Positions 1 through 7,725 are shown, counted from the stretch's first letter. The stretch: DNA of 64,000 nt from Geobacter sp. UBA6151 (GCA_002423105.1 DIUT01000065.1:20986-84985); one strand, 5' to 3'. Made by a program: numbers and translations. The notes: generated from the sequence alone by a model not told the origin.

Positions 1-1
1 G

Positions 2-229
2 AAAGAACTGGCCCACAGCGGCTGCACTGACCTGCTGGTGGCCCCCCTTTCCTTTGTTTCGGATCATATCGAGACCCTGCACGAGATCGACATTGAATAT
101 GCTGGAGAGGCCCGGAAGCTGGGGATCACCGACTTCCGGCGCATTGAATCCCTGAACAGTTCACCGGCATTTATCCGCTGTCTGGCCGAACTGGTGCGCC
201 ATGCCGTGCACAACGCACAATCTTCATAA
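2..229 (+). CDS. hemH: Ferrochelatase, C-terminal part (truncated by window start)
   Basis: Only the last 75 residues are in the window and the reading frame is open at the left edge. The segment FVSDHIETLHEID matches the conserved C-terminal ferrochelatase motif; the Glu in HIETL is at the position of the family's active-site acid. The family inserts Fe2+ into protoporphyrin IX at the end of haem synthesis. The stop codon falls inside the first of three direct repeats (223-250) that probably control the next gene, so the 3' end of hemH doubles as regulatory DNA. Identity is secure; the N-terminal half cannot be judged. Confidence 0.9.
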   Translation, partial: KELAHSGCTDLLVAPLSFVSDHIETLHEIDIEYAGEARKLGITDFRRIESLNSSPAFIRCLAELVRHAVHNAQSS

Positions 230-250
230 TTGTTCACAATCTCTTCATAA
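223..250 (+). promoter_or_regulatory. Three tandem TTCA[T/C]AA repeats, candidate OmpR-family operator
   Basis: TTCATAA occurs at 223-229, TTCACAA at 233-239 and TTCATAA at 244-250, so the start-to-start spacings are 10 and 11 bp. Tandem direct repeats one helical turn apart are the usual binding pattern of OmpR/PhoB-type winged-helix regulators. The array sits about 75 bp before the CpxP/ZraP-like gene, and an OmpR-type regulator gene lies at 1294. That this regulator binds here is inference. Confidence 0.5.
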
Positions 251-260
251 CCCCTTCTCA

Positions 261-313
261 TTGGTTTGGTAAGGTAGCACCATCAATAAACGGTTGTAGA
301 CCAACCAAACCAA
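261..313 (+). promoter_or_regulatory. Inverted repeat in the 5' leader of the CpxP/ZraP-like gene
   Basis: TTGGTTTGGT at 261-270 is the exact reverse complement of ACCAAACCAA at 304-313. The right arm ends one base before the AAGGAG ribosome binding site (about 314-319). If both arms are in the transcript, a 10-bp stem with a 33-nt loop would lie against the ribosome binding site and could affect translation. It could instead be a second operator. Confidence 0.4.
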
Positions 314-326
314 AAGGAGACAGATC

Positions 327-779
327 ATGAGAAAATCAATTCTTGCATTAACCGTTGTTGCAGCGCTGGCCTTTACCGGATCCGCTTTTGCCAGGGGTGG
401 CATGGGAGGACCGGGAATGGGGCCGGGTATGGGAATGGGACCAGGCTGCGGACCTAACGCAACAGCCACCCCTGAGCAGACCGCCAAGTACAAGAAGTTT
501 GTAGCCGACACCCTGCCGCTGAAGGAAGAGATGCACGCCAAACATATGGCGATACAAAAGGAATGGATCAAGGAAAAGCCTGATAACGAGAAGATCGCCA
601 CGTTGCAGGGAGAGCTTCAGGCGCTACACCAGAAGATGACTGAGGCCCGCCAGAAGGCCGGTATCCAGACCGGGCGCAAGGGCGGTAAAAAAGGCGGACG
701 CGGTATGGGCCACGGCATGGGGCCCTGCATGGGTATGGGACCTGGCGCAACGCAACCCACACCGGAAACAGCAAAATAA
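327..779 (+). CDS. CpxP/ZraP-like periplasmic metal- or stress-responsive protein
   Basis: 150 residues. Residues 1-22 form a clear Sec signal peptide ending SAFA. A Gly/Met-rich stretch with one Cys follows, then a long charged helical region (about 48-118, starting PEQTAKYKKFVADTLPLKEE), then a second Gly/Met/Cys-rich tail with GHGMGPCMGMG. This layout matches the Spy/CpxP/ZraP group: small helical periplasmic proteins that bind misfolded protein or metal and often dampen a neighbouring two-component system. Met, Cys and His clusters fit soft-metal binding. A good AAGGAG site precedes the ATG. An OmpR-type regulator and kinase lie just downstream and repeats typical of such regulators lie upstream. 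The ligand is not known. Confidence 0.75.
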   Translation: MRKSILALTVVAALAFTGSAFARGGMGGPGMGPGMGMGPGCGPNATATPEQTAKYKKFVADTLPLKEEMHAKHMAIQKEWIKEKPDNEKIATLQGELQALHQKMTEARQKAGIQTGRKGGKKGGRGMGHGMGPCMGMGPGATQPTPETAK

Positions 780-802
780 CGTAAGCGGCTTGTAACCTAC
801 CC

Positions 803-828
803 CTTCCCTCCCTTTACCGGGAGGGAAG
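803..828 (+). terminator. Intercistronic GC-rich hairpin
   Basis: CTTCCCTCCC (803-812) and GGGAGGGAAG (819-828) form a perfect 10-bp stem with a 6-nt loop, 24 bp after the stop codon at 779 and 13 bp before the ATG at 842. There is no T-run after it, so it is not a classical intrinsic terminator. It could protect the 3' end of the upstream mRNA, or reduce translation of the next gene because it buries the only GGAGG-like sequence near that start. Confidence 0.5.
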
Positions 829-841
829 CTGGATCATCGCC

Positions 842-1246
842 ATGACAAAAAAACTCTTCACATACCTGCTCTCCGCCTTGCTGCTGCTAGCACTCGTTGT
901 TCCGGTTTCTGCGCAATGGCCTGATGATCGCAGAGACGAGTACCGCAAAGACGGCGGACCCCGCGGTCCCGGTATGGGACGGGGTATGGGACCGGGTGGC
1001 AGAACTCCCTTTGGCGCTTACTGTCCCAAAGGCCATGCCGACCAGTACGGCGCCCGCCAACCGGTACTCAGCATCGATGCTGCCCGTGAACGGTTAAGCC
1101 GCTTCTTCGATATCGATCCGGCACAGATCAGAAGGGTTGAAGAGCGCAGGCATGTCTTCTTTGCAGAGATCACCAACTCTGAGGGCAGACCAATAGAATT
1201 GGTCGTTATCGACCGCCGCACCGGTCGGATACGCTCCATTCGCTGA
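842..1246 (+). CDS. Small exported protein with PepSY-like C-terminus
   Basis: 134 residues. Residues 1-24 are a Sec signal peptide (cleavage likely after PVSA). A Gly/Met/Arg-rich linker follows (about 38-58, PRGPGMGRGMGPGG). The C-terminal 60 residues, beginning LSIDAARERL and ending VVIDRRTGRIRSIR, look like a PepSY-type fold: a helix followed by strands with the family's conserved ID..TG.I ending. PepSY domains are small periplasmic modules that often accompany stress two-component systems. It shares the Gly/Met-rich style of the protein encoded upstream, and the two-component genes follow 48 bp later. No clear ribosome binding site is seen other than the one buried in the hairpin. Function not assigned. 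Confidence 0.6.
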   Translation: MTKKLFTYLLSALLLLALVVPVSAQWPDDRRDEYRKDGGPRGPGMGRGMGPGGRTPFGAYCPKGHADQYGARQPVLSIDAARERLSRFFDIDPAQIRRVEERRHVFFAEITNSEGRPIELVVIDRRTGRIRSIR

Positions 1247-1293
1247 TTGTATCTTCACTTCCATCACCGTTAGCCTGTGCTATACTTCCAGCC

Positions 1294-1995
1294 ATGCAAC
1301 CTCCCATCCTGATAGTTGAAGACGATCTGAAGATCGCCCGCATCATCAAGGCCTACCTTGAAGTGGCGGACTTCCGCGTCGTGCATGCTGAAACCGCAAG
1401 CGCTGCACTTGAAAAAGCACTACAGGAACTGCCGCTGGCCGTCATCCTTGATCTTGGGCTGCCGGACAGGCCGGGTGAAGAGCTCTGCCAGGAGTTGAAG
1501 GAACTGGGGGAGTTCCCGGTTATCATGCTGACGGCAAAATCATCTGAAGAGGAACGGATTACCGGGTTTGCCCTGGGCGCTGACGATTACGTGGTTAAAC
1601 CGGCCTCGCCACGGGAGCTGGTCTACCGGGTCAAATCCGTACTCAAGCGCTATGACAATTCCGGCAACGGAGACCGTCCGCTTTCATTTAACGCCGCAGA
1701 TCTGCTGCTGGACGGCAAGCGTCACACCGTCACCTGCCACAATGAGCTCTGCGTCCTGACCCCCACTGAATTCAAGGTGCTCTTTACCCTGGCCTCGGTT
1801 CCGGGCCGCACCTGGAGCCGTGACGAACTGGTGTCAAAGGCGCTTGGGTATCAGTTTGAAGGGTATGAACGCAGTGTGGATGCCCACATAAAAAACCTGC
1901 GCCAGAAGATTGAACGTGACAGCCGGAATCCGGAGTACATAAAAACCGTCTACGGCATCGGCTACCTGTTCGCCGGAGTGCGCGATGCAGTTTAA
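1294..1995 (+). CDS. OmpR-family response regulator
   Basis: 233 residues. N-terminal receiver domain (about 1-120) with acidic pocket E9-D10-D11, phosphoacceptor D53 in VILDLGLPD, and the conserved Lys in VVKPAS. C-terminal winged-helix DNA-binding domain (about 130-230) with TPTEFKVLFTL and the typical ending RSVDAHIKNLRQKI..IKTVYGIGYLF. It overlaps the kinase gene at 1985 by 11 bp, so the two are translationally coupled. Likely targets are the CpxP/ZraP-like and PepSY-like genes just upstream, where tandem TTCA[T/C]AA repeats are found (inference). Confidence 0.92.
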   Translation: MQPPILIVEDDLKIARIIKAYLEVADFRVVHAETASAALEKALQELPLAVILDLGLPDRPGEELCQELKELGEFPVIMLTAKSSEEERITGFALGADDYVVKPASPRELVYRVKSVLKRYDNSGNGDRPLSFNAADLLLDGKRHTVTCHNELCVLTPTEFKVLFTLASVPGRTWSRDELVSKALGYQFEGYERSVDAHIKNLRQKIERDSRNPEYIKTVYGIGYLFAGVRDAV

Positions 1996-3355
1996 TCTGC
2001 AGAAGAAACTGATGCTGCTGCTGCTGGCGGTTATCGTCATCACCCTCTCTTCTGCCGTACTGGTGCGCAATCTGCTGGTGCGTGATTTCCGGGCATTTGG
2101 TGAGGGAAGAATGATAGACCGCCTCTACCAGATTCAGGCGGTCCTTGAAGGACGCTATCAGCAGCAGTTGAAGTGGCAGTCAAAACAGATTGCAGACGAT
2201 CTGGTCTGGGCACGATTGATGGGTTTCGAGACACGCCTCTTTGATGCGGAGGGAAACCCGGTGCTGGACACCCGACAGGCGCTGTCCATGATACCGGACA
2301 GTATGCAGCAGCGAGTTGCCGCATCCCTTGCCCAGCAGGAGCAAACTGCGGAACCGGGGGAATTCCATTCCTATCCCCTGTTTATGGGCGGCGAGGAGAT
2401 CGGCCACCTGGATGTCAGGTTTCCCCGCCCTCCCCGTGAGCAGTTCTTCATCAGCTCGTCAAACAAATTTCTGACATATTCTGTCTTGGGACTTGGACTT
2501 ATTGCCATTATACTCAGCGTTATTGCAGCTCGCCGCCTGGCCCGACCGCTGCAGGAACTGACAGCGGCGGCGGAAGGCATAGCCGCAGGAAATGCTGCCA
2601 GACGGGTACAGACGGCGGGACATGACGAAATCGGACGTCTGGCTGCGGCCTTCAACCAGATGGCAGACGCCCTGGAGCAACAGGAACGTATGCGCAAGCA
2701 GCTGGTTTCCAATGCAGCCCACGAACTGCGCACACCACTGATGGTCATACGGGGAGAACTGGAAGGGATGCTGGACGGCCTGCTGCCCACATCAAAGGAT
2801 GCCCTGCAATCACTGCATGACGAAACGAGCCGCCTGACCGGCATTCTGGACGGCGTTGACGAGCTGACCCGCGCCCAGGCCGCTTTTTTCACCCTGCAAC
2901 TCCGGGAGGTGCCGCTTCTCCCTTTTCTCGGTGAAGTGCTTTCGCGCTTTACCCGGCAGGCCGAAGAACAACGGGTGCAGATCGCCGTGGAAGGAGACAG
3001 AGGAATTTCAGTACGGATCGATCCGGATCTTTTCACCCGTATCATCATCAATCTGATCTCAAATGCCCTGCGGGCCATGCCGGATGGCGGGCTGCTGCGG
3101 ATAGCGGGCCTGTCCGAATCCGCAGACAGCGTAGCCATCACGGTTGCCGATACCGGCGAGGGAATTCCGGAAGACCAGCTTCCCCACATTTTCGAGCGCT
3201 TTTACAAAGGCAGTGAAGGCGGCCTCGGACTGGGGCTCGCCATCGTGAAAGAGCTGGTTGAGGCCCACAAAGGCGTCATATCGGTGACCAGCAAACCGGG
3301 TATGGGAACCTGCTTCAGAATTGAACTACCGGACAACAAGGAGATTACCGGATGA
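1985..3355 (+). CDS. EnvZ/CpxA-like membrane sensor histidine kinase
   Basis: 456 residues. TM1 at about 9-30, a periplasmic sensor region of about 130 residues, TM2 at about 163-182, then HAMP. The HisKA motif NAAHELRTPLMVI carries the phosphoacceptor His at about residue 246. The HATPase domain shows the N-box NLISNALRAMPDG, G1 DTGEGIPEDQL, an F-box FERFYKG and G2 GGLGLGLAIVKE. It is the partner of the regulator at 1294 (11-bp overlap). The family autophosphorylates on His and passes the phosphate to the regulator. The signal is probably an envelope or metal stress, judged only from the CpxP-like neighbour. Confidence 0.92.
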   Translation: MQFNLQKKLMLLLLAVIVITLSSAVLVRNLLVRDFRAFGEGRMIDRLYQIQAVLEGRYQQQLKWQSKQIADDLVWARLMGFETRLFDAEGNPVLDTRQALSMIPDSMQQRVAASLAQQEQTAEPGEFHSYPLFMGGEEIGHLDVRFPRPPREQFFISSSNKFLTYSVLGLGLIAIILSVIAARRLARPLQELTAAAEGIAAGNAARRVQTAGHDEIGRLAAAFNQMADALEQQERMRKQLVSNAAHELRTPLMVIRGELEGMLDGLLPTSKDALQSLHDETSRLTGILDGVDELTRAQAAFFTLQLREVPLLPFLGEVLSRFTRQAEEQRVQIAVEGDRGISVRIDPDLFTRIIINLISNALRAMPDGGLLRIAGLSESADSVAITVADTGEGIPEDQLPHIFERFYKGSEGGLGLGLAIVKELVEAHKGVISVTSKPGMGTCFRIELPDNKEITG

Positions 3356-4005
3356 ACACAACCACCGACCTGACCACCTGGACCTGGCAGCAGAAATGCC
3401 TCAGAACTGTTGAGTCACTGGGCAAAAACGGCTTTACCGCGAAGTACTGTGTTACCGTCGATGAAGCACGCCAGCATATTCTCAATGAAGCGGCGGAAGC
3501 CGTAACCGTTGCCTTTGGCGGCTCCATGACCATTGCCGGGATGGGAGTCGAACAGCTGCTGAAAGAACAGGGAAAAGAGATTCTTAATCACGCAAGCCCC
3601 GGGTTGTCCAGGGACGAAAAGATGGCGGTGATGCGCCGGGGACTGACCGCCGACCTGTATCTGTCCGGCACCAACGCTTTAACCATACGCGGCGAACTGA
3701 TCAATATCGATGCCACCGGCAATCGGGTGTCCGCCATGTTTTTTGGTCCTCACAAGGTGATTGTGGTGGCCGGACGCAACAAGCTGGTGGATGGCACTGT
3801 GGAAGAAGCGGTCATGCGGGTGAAGCAATGGGCAACCCCGCCCAATGCCAAGCGCCTGAATTTCAACACCCCCTGCGCCACCACCGGTTTTTGCAGCAAC
3901 TGCAATTCGCCGGACCGCCTCTGCCGCGTTACCACCATCATCGACCGCAAGCCCCGCTTTACGGATCTGCAGGTGCTGGTGGTCAACGCCGATCTGGGAC
4001 TGTAG
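3352..4005 (+). CDS. LUD-domain (LutC/YkgG-like) protein
   Basis: 217 residues, starting with an ATGA overlap on the kinase stop codon. The sequence shows the LUD (DUF162) pattern: VTVAFGGSMTIAGMGVEQLL near residues 50-67, then YLSGTNALTIRGELINIDATGNRVSAMFFGPHKVI, and a C-terminal Cys-rich part (CATTGFCSNCNSPDRLC). The family includes LutC of the lactate-utilisation complex, but many stand-alone members have no known reaction. No lutA or lutB gene is nearby, so a lactate role is not supported. The four or five C-terminal Cys may bind an Fe-S cluster or zinc. It is co-transcribed with the two-component genes and overlaps nothing downstream. Confidence 0.75.
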   Translation: MNTTTDLTTWTWQQKCLRTVESLGKNGFTAKYCVTVDEARQHILNEAAEAVTVAFGGSMTIAGMGVEQLLKEQGKEILNHASPGLSRDEKMAVMRRGLTADLYLSGTNALTIRGELINIDATGNRVSAMFFGPHKVIVVAGRNKLVDGTVEEAVMRVKQWATPPNAKRLNFNTPCATTGFCSNCNSPDRLCRVTTIIDRKPRFTDLQVLVVNADLGL

Positions 4006-4007
4006 CG

Positions 4008-4736
4008 ATGCAGCTTTTCCGCAATCTGGGCAGCGCGCTGCTGGACCTGCTTCTGCCGCCCCGCTGCCATATCTGCCGCACCGTCATTGACCGCAGCGGC
4101 GCGCTGCACATCTGCAATGACTGCTACAGCAGATTGCCGTTCATCTCCTCTCCCGTCTGTAGCATCTGCGGCGTTCCTTTTAGCGGAGTGGGTAACGATC
4201 ACCCCTGCGGAAGCTGCCTGACCGATCCGCCGCACTACAGCGCAGCACGGGCAGCGCTGGCCTACGAAGGCTCGTGCCGCGACCTGATCCATGCCTTCAA
4301 GTACAGCGGCAGATCACATCTGCGCCGCCCCCTGGGCCTGCTGACTGCACAGCAGTTGGCCTTCTATGCGGCACAGTGCGCACCGGACATCCTGTTACCG
4401 GTGCCGCTGCATAAAAAGCGGCTGCGGATGCGCGGTTTCAACCAGGCCGTGCTGCTGGGAGAGGTCCTCTCCAGTGCATGGCATATTCCGCTGCTACGGC
4501 AGGCACTGATCCGTACCCGCTGGACCACCCCGCAGGTGGAACTGGACCGCAACAACCGGCTCCACAACCTGAAGGGAGCCTTCAGCGTCACCAATCCTGC
4601 GGCAATTGCAGGTAAACGCGTGCTATTGGTCGATGACGTGGTCACCACCGGCAGCACCTTGCGGGAATGCGCCGGCACGTTGCTGAAAGCCGGTGCTGCC
4701 GATGTCTTTGCCGTCAGCGTGGCCCATGCCCCCTGA
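4008..4736 (+). CDS. ComF-family phosphoribosyltransferase-like protein
   Basis: 242 residues from the ATG at 4008, two bases after the preceding stop; the frame stays open further upstream, but only from this ATG does the protein begin with the usual ComF N-terminus. An N-terminal double zinc ribbon (CHIC at 20-23, CNDC, then CSIC and CGSC) is followed by the type I phosphoribosyltransferase region with VLLVDDVVTTGSTLREC near residues 205-221. ComF proteins act in DNA uptake for natural transformation or in an unknown PRPP-linked step; single ComF genes are common in genomes with no proven competence. Substrate unknown. Confidence 0.85.
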   Translation: MQLFRNLGSALLDLLLPPRCHICRTVIDRSGALHICNDCYSRLPFISSPVCSICGVPFSGVGNDHPCGSCLTDPPHYSAARAALAYEGSCRDLIHAFKYSGRSHLRRPLGLLTAQQLAFYAAQCAPDILLPVPLHKKRLRMRGFNQAVLLGEVLSSAWHIPLLRQALIRTRWTTPQVELDRNNRLHNLKGAFSVTNPAAIAGKRVLLVDDVVTTGSTLRECAGTLLKAGAADVFAVSVAHAP

Positions 4737-4795
4737 CTTGTGCTCAAAAACCGGTGATGTCGCATGACACTGCTGTTAAACGTGCACCAAAGTTC

Positions 4796-4824
4796 TTGAC
4801 ACCACTGCTGCACTACCCTATATC
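4796..4824 (+). promoter_or_regulatory. Sigma70-type promoter of the Rrf2 gene region
   Basis: A perfect -35 TTGACA at 4796-4801 and a -10 TATATC at 4819-4824 are separated by 17 bp. Transcription would start near 4831 and run into the small reading frame at 4844 and the Rrf2-type gene at 4995. Rrf2/IscR-type regulators usually repress their own promoter, so the surrounding bases are a likely operator, though no clear palindrome is visible. Confidence 0.6.
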
Positions 4825-4843
4825 TCACCCACATCCCCTGAAA

Positions 4844-4984
4844 ATGACAGGTAATGTAATCCAATTTCAAATCAATGATGAGATCAAGGCGGCGAGGAAT
4901 TCGGCGACGCAGGCATACACGAAGTACGTCGAGGAGCCGAAGACGAGCCAACAAAGATATCGCCTTGAGTTGGAATTGGAATAA
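4844..4984 (+). CDS. Small conserved-looking hypothetical peptide upstream of the Rrf2 gene
   Basis: 46 residues beginning MTGNVIQFQINDEIKAARNS, charged and probably helical, ending in alternating Leu-Glu. It starts about 13 bases after the predicted transcription start and ends 10 bases before the Rrf2 ATG, with the next gene's AAGGAG right at its stop codon. No ribosome binding site is visible before its own ATG, so it would be nearly leaderless. It may be a leader peptide coupled to the regulator or a chance frame. Confidence 0.4.
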   Translation: MTGNVIQFQINDEIKAARNSATQAYTKYVEEPKTSQQRYRLELELE

Positions 4985-4994
4985 GGAGAAACAG

Positions 4995-5471
4995 ATGCGC
5001 CTTTCCACCAAAAGCCGCTACGGCTTGCGAGCATTGTTTGACATGGCTTACAATAACGACGATCAGCCGGTTCAGGTACAGGACATCTCCCGCCGCCAGC
5101 AGATATCTCCCCGCTATCTGGAGCAGATATTCCAGAACCTGAAGCGCGCCGGCATCCTGAACAGCAAACGCGGTCCGCAGGGCGGCTATTCCCTGGCCCG
5201 CACACCGGACCGGATTTCAGTACTGGAGATCATCAAAGCCACTGAGCAGGATGTGTTGATGGTGGAATGCGTCGGCGAGGGCAAGAAGAGCAAGCGCCAT
5301 AAAAGCAACTGTCCCTTTGAAGGACAATGCGTAACCCAGACCGTCTGGAAGGAAGCCAGCGACCTTCTGGATGGGCTTTTCGGTTCCATGTCCCTTGCCA
5401 CCCTCTGTGAGCGGGCAGCTGCAATGGGCGTCCAGAAAGAGCAGGATCAGCGGATGATGTATTACATTTGA
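4995..5471 (+). CDS. Rrf2-family (IscR-like) transcriptional regulator
   Basis: 158 residues. The start at 4995 is preceded by AAGGAG, and the protein begins MRLSTKSRYGLRAL, the family's standard N-terminus. The winged helix spans about 1-75, with the recognition region ISPRYLEQIFQNLKRAGILNS and the wing RGPQGGYSLAR. Three Cys at 92, 106 and 112 fit the Fe-S cluster site of IscR-type proteins (IscR uses Cys92, 98 and 104); the 13-residue gap between the first two is longer than in IscR because of a Lys-rich insert. Family members sense Fe-S status, NO or redox state. No isc or suf genes are in the window, so the name iscR is not given. Confidence 0.85.
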   Translation: MRLSTKSRYGLRALFDMAYNNDDQPVQVQDISRRQQISPRYLEQIFQNLKRAGILNSKRGPQGGYSLARTPDRISVLEIIKATEQDVLMVECVGEGKKSKRHKSNCPFEGQCVTQTVWKEASDLLDGLFGSMSLATLCERAAAMGVQKEQDQRMMYYI

Positions 5472-5496
5472 CCGAAGCGTTTGGTATTACCAGCTC

Positions 5497-6393
5497 TTAG
5501 AACTGGTACATCGCCATAAAACCCCCGCCGACTGCGGGACTGGCATCCGTAAAACCGGCCAGACCGTACAGTTCCCATACCACCCGTCGCGATTGCAGAA
5601 AATTCAACTTCAGCCGTCCCTCCAACGGTGCGGTACCGCCGGTTATCCGCGCCGACGAGCCTTTGGCATACAATGAGACAAACAGCCGGTCCGTGGCCTG
5701 CACGCCAGCTCCAGCGCTATAGGAAGCGTAGTTACGCCCCTGATAGTCGTTGGTACTGTTCTGCAAGATATAGGACGCATCACCAAACAGCTGCACGTTA
5801 CCCAGCCATTTGGAAAGCGACAATCCCGCCCCTCCCTCGAATGTCCCGGTTCCCAGACCATTGTTTTTGTCCCCTGATGGCGCTTTCAGGTAGACCATGG
5901 GACGAATCCTGGGGGTCTGCTCACTATCCTGCACAATGGCATAGCCTGCCGTGAGGCTGATGTCTCCAAGTCCGGCCGCACTGCTTGTGCCACCATCGGT
6001 GGTGGTCATGGTTGTTATGCCGGATGCCGACGTATTCATGGAGCCGTTTCTGGGCGTTCCCCGACGAAACCCTGTGCCGCCGGATTGTGTAACGACAATC
6101 CCGCTGGCACTACGGCTTGAAAGATAGGCAAGTGGCAGTTCCAGGGTCATATCCAGCTCAGGCAACGGATTCAACGCAACCAACAGCGGCATGGTCACCA
6201 CCGTGGCTTCGGCATTGTTGCCATAGTTACCATAGGTCACTTCCGCTCCGATCCCCAGCGCCAGAGCAACTCCAGGGCTCAGACGGTGTTCGTCTTCCGA
6301 AGCGCACACCACCTCCGCACCCGACAGCAACGCCAGACACACCACCAGACCATGAACAATCAGGCCGTTTCTTTTCAGCTTCAAAAATTCCAT
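5497..6393 (-). CDS. Outer-membrane beta-barrel protein, function unknown
   Basis: 298 residues from the ATG at 6393, which has a GAGGA site 7 bases upstream. A signal peptide covers about 1-32 (hydrophobic GLIVHGLVVCLALLSGAEVVCA). The mature part is rich in alternating polar/hydrophobic strands and aromatic residues and ends in GGGFMAMYQF, with a C-terminal Phe typical of outer-membrane barrels. Sequence style resembles transporter-like barrels of the phenol-degradation MetA/DUF3187 kind, but I cannot place it firmly. It is the last gene of the leftward run that begins at 8931; all five genes encode exported products. It may be the surface component of that set. Confidence 0.65.
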   Translation of the reverse strand: MEFLKLKRNGLIVHGLVVCLALLSGAEVVCASEDEHRLSPGVALALGIGAEVTYGNYGNNAEATVVTMPLLVALNPLPELDMTLELPLAYLSSRSASGIVVTQSGGTGFRRGTPRNGSMNTSASGITTMTTTDGGTSSAAGLGDISLTAGYAIVQDSEQTPRIRPMVYLKAPSGDKNNGLGTGTFEGGAGLSLSKWLGNVQLFGDASYILQNSTNDYQGRNYASYSAGAGVQATDRLFVSLYAKGSSARITGGTAPLEGRLKLNFLQSRRVVWELYGLAGFTDASPAVGGGFMAMYQF

Positions 6394-6423
6394 TCGTTGA
6401 TCCTCATCTGCCGTATAGTTCAA

Positions 6424-6966
6424 TCAACGCCCTTGGCGTCCGCCCATATTACCCGTGCCGCCGCGTGGCATCATCTGCCCGCTGCCGCCCATTCCGCTGC
6501 CCATGGAGGTACCGCTCCGTCCCCCTGACCAGCCGGGACGCCCGGCATCGGAGCGCAACATCAGCTGGCCGCCACCAGGCAGGTTCACCCACTGACTCAG
6601 CAGGTAGCTGCGGCCATCCCTGCCCTGGGCGCGAGAACCGCGCACCGTCAGCGTGTCGCCAACCTTCCAGTCCAGATTATCATCCTGCAGATACCAGCGA
6701 GGCCCCAACACCACCACCATACGTTCACTGCCAGCCACCAACTCAACCGTTACCGGATCAGCGGAAGGGTCAGGCAGAGCCGCAACACGGCCAGTAATGG
6801 TCACCACCGTGTTGCGGTCATAGCCCTGTTCCAGATTTAAGCCGCTTTTATCCGTTGCCTGCGCGGAACCGAATCCCCAGAACGCCTGGGCCGGACTCTG
6901 CAGGAGGATAAGGGTCAGTACTACAAAAAGTACATACCGACTATTTCCACGACCTGTTGTTTTCAC
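6424..6966 (-). CDS. Exported OB-fold-like protein with Gly/Met-rich tail
   Basis: 180 residues with a GTG start. The signal peptide is about 1-28 (VLFVVLTLILLQSPAQA). The middle (about 45-130) has the pattern of a small beta-barrel or OB fold: TVVTITGRVAALPDPS, PVTVELVAGSERMVVVLGP, GDTLTVRGSRAQGRDGRSYLLSQ. Similar short domains occur in exported metal- or nickel-related DNA-binding-like proteins, but the family cannot be named surely. The last 40 residues are Gly/Met/Ser-rich with repeated GSGMGG and GNMGG, recalling the Met-rich tails of the proteins encoded at 327 and 8611. It ends 30 bp before the barrel gene's ATG at 6393. Confidence 0.6.
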   Translation of the reverse strand: MKTTGRGNSRYVLFVVLTLILLQSPAQAFWGFGSAQATDKSGLNLEQGYDRNTVVTITGRVAALPDPSADPVTVELVAGSERMVVVLGPRWYLQDDNLDWKVGDTLTVRGSRAQGRDGRSYLLSQWVNLPGGGQLMLRSDAGRPGWSGGRSGTSMGSGMGGSGQMMPRGGTGNMGGRQGR

Positions 6967-6986
6967 AATGTCACCGATTATCTACA

Positions 6987-7646
6987 TTACACCAGGGCTG
7001 CGTACTGACTGAAGGCTGCCAGATGATGCTCAGATCCTGCTTCCAGATGGGCGTACACGGTCCCGACAATCCCGATTGAGGCATCAGCGCTGTACTGCTG
7101 CAGATCAGCTATATCAGCCTGCTCAACCAGCACACCAACCTCGTAGGCAGCATCCAGGGAAATACTGCCCTGTGCAAACAAGTCATTATACATGCTTTGA
7201 ATTGAGGCATTGGTGAAGATACCGGCAGCGTTTGACGTTACGGCCGACACATCAATCCCGGCCTTTTGGGCAACCAGCAGCAAGCTGTCAAAATGCTTCT
7301 GTTCTGAATTTGAAATCCTGTCAAACACCACACTGCCGGTCTGCTCTGCAAAGGCATCGTACAGATCCCGAGCCATTTTCTCTTCTTCAATCATGTAGAT
7401 CAGCCCTGCTGCAGACTCGGCAGTCAGGCTTAGTGAACCATCAGCAAGGGTGGTCAACACCAGGCAATCATTGTTTGCACTTCCTTGTTGCCCCAAACCT
7501 GCCCGTTGCAGGGCAAATCCACCTGACTGCTGACCAAAACCGCCGCCCAACAATCCGGTCTGTACCTGCGTCGGCCCCGCTAGTGTGCAGTCTGCTGATG
7601 GTGCTGCGTACATACCTGCCGACTTGTTCATGTTCATGGATTTCAT
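6987..7646 (-). CDS. DUF2202 ferritin-like protein
   Basis: 219 residues. The C-terminal half (about 75-219) has the DUF2202 features: MIEEEKMARDLYDAF and a second helix with ISNSEQKHFDSLL. The paired ExxxxR and SExxHxD motifs resemble the diiron-binding helices of ferritin-like proteins, so metal binding is likely. The N-terminal 60 residues are Met/Ser/Gly/Gln-rich with two Cys and no classical hydrophobic signal peptide. DUF2202 proteins are common near exported or cell-surface genes; their reaction is not known. A RBS (AAGGAGA) precedes the ATG at 7646. It sits between the lipoprotein and OB-fold genes of the leftward cluster. Confidence 0.75.
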   Translation of the reverse strand: MKSMNMNKSAGMYAAPSADCTLAGPTQVQTGLLGGGFGQQSGGFALQRAGLGQQGSANNDCLVLTTLADGSLSLTAESAAGLIYMIEEEKMARDLYDAFAEQTGSVVFDRISNSEQKHFDSLLLVAQKAGIDVSAVTSNAAGIFTNASIQSMYNDLFAQGSISLDAAYEVGVLVEQADIADLQQYSADASIGIVGTVYAHLEAGSEHHLAAFSQYAALV

Positions 7647-7725
7647 TGTGATTTCTCCTTGGTTTTCATGATCGTTTTCTGGTTCTTTCTGTTTGATTGA
7701 ACGTCACTTATTTGCTCCTTACAGA

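Noticed and set aside
3352..4005. Lactate utilisation (LutABC) gene
   Set aside because: Only the LUD domain is present, without lutA/lutB; the gene belongs to the two-component operon.
3828..4007. Longer start for the ComF protein
   Set aside because: The extra 60 residues overlap the LUD gene in another frame and look unlike any ComF N-terminus; the ATG at 4008 gives the normal protein.
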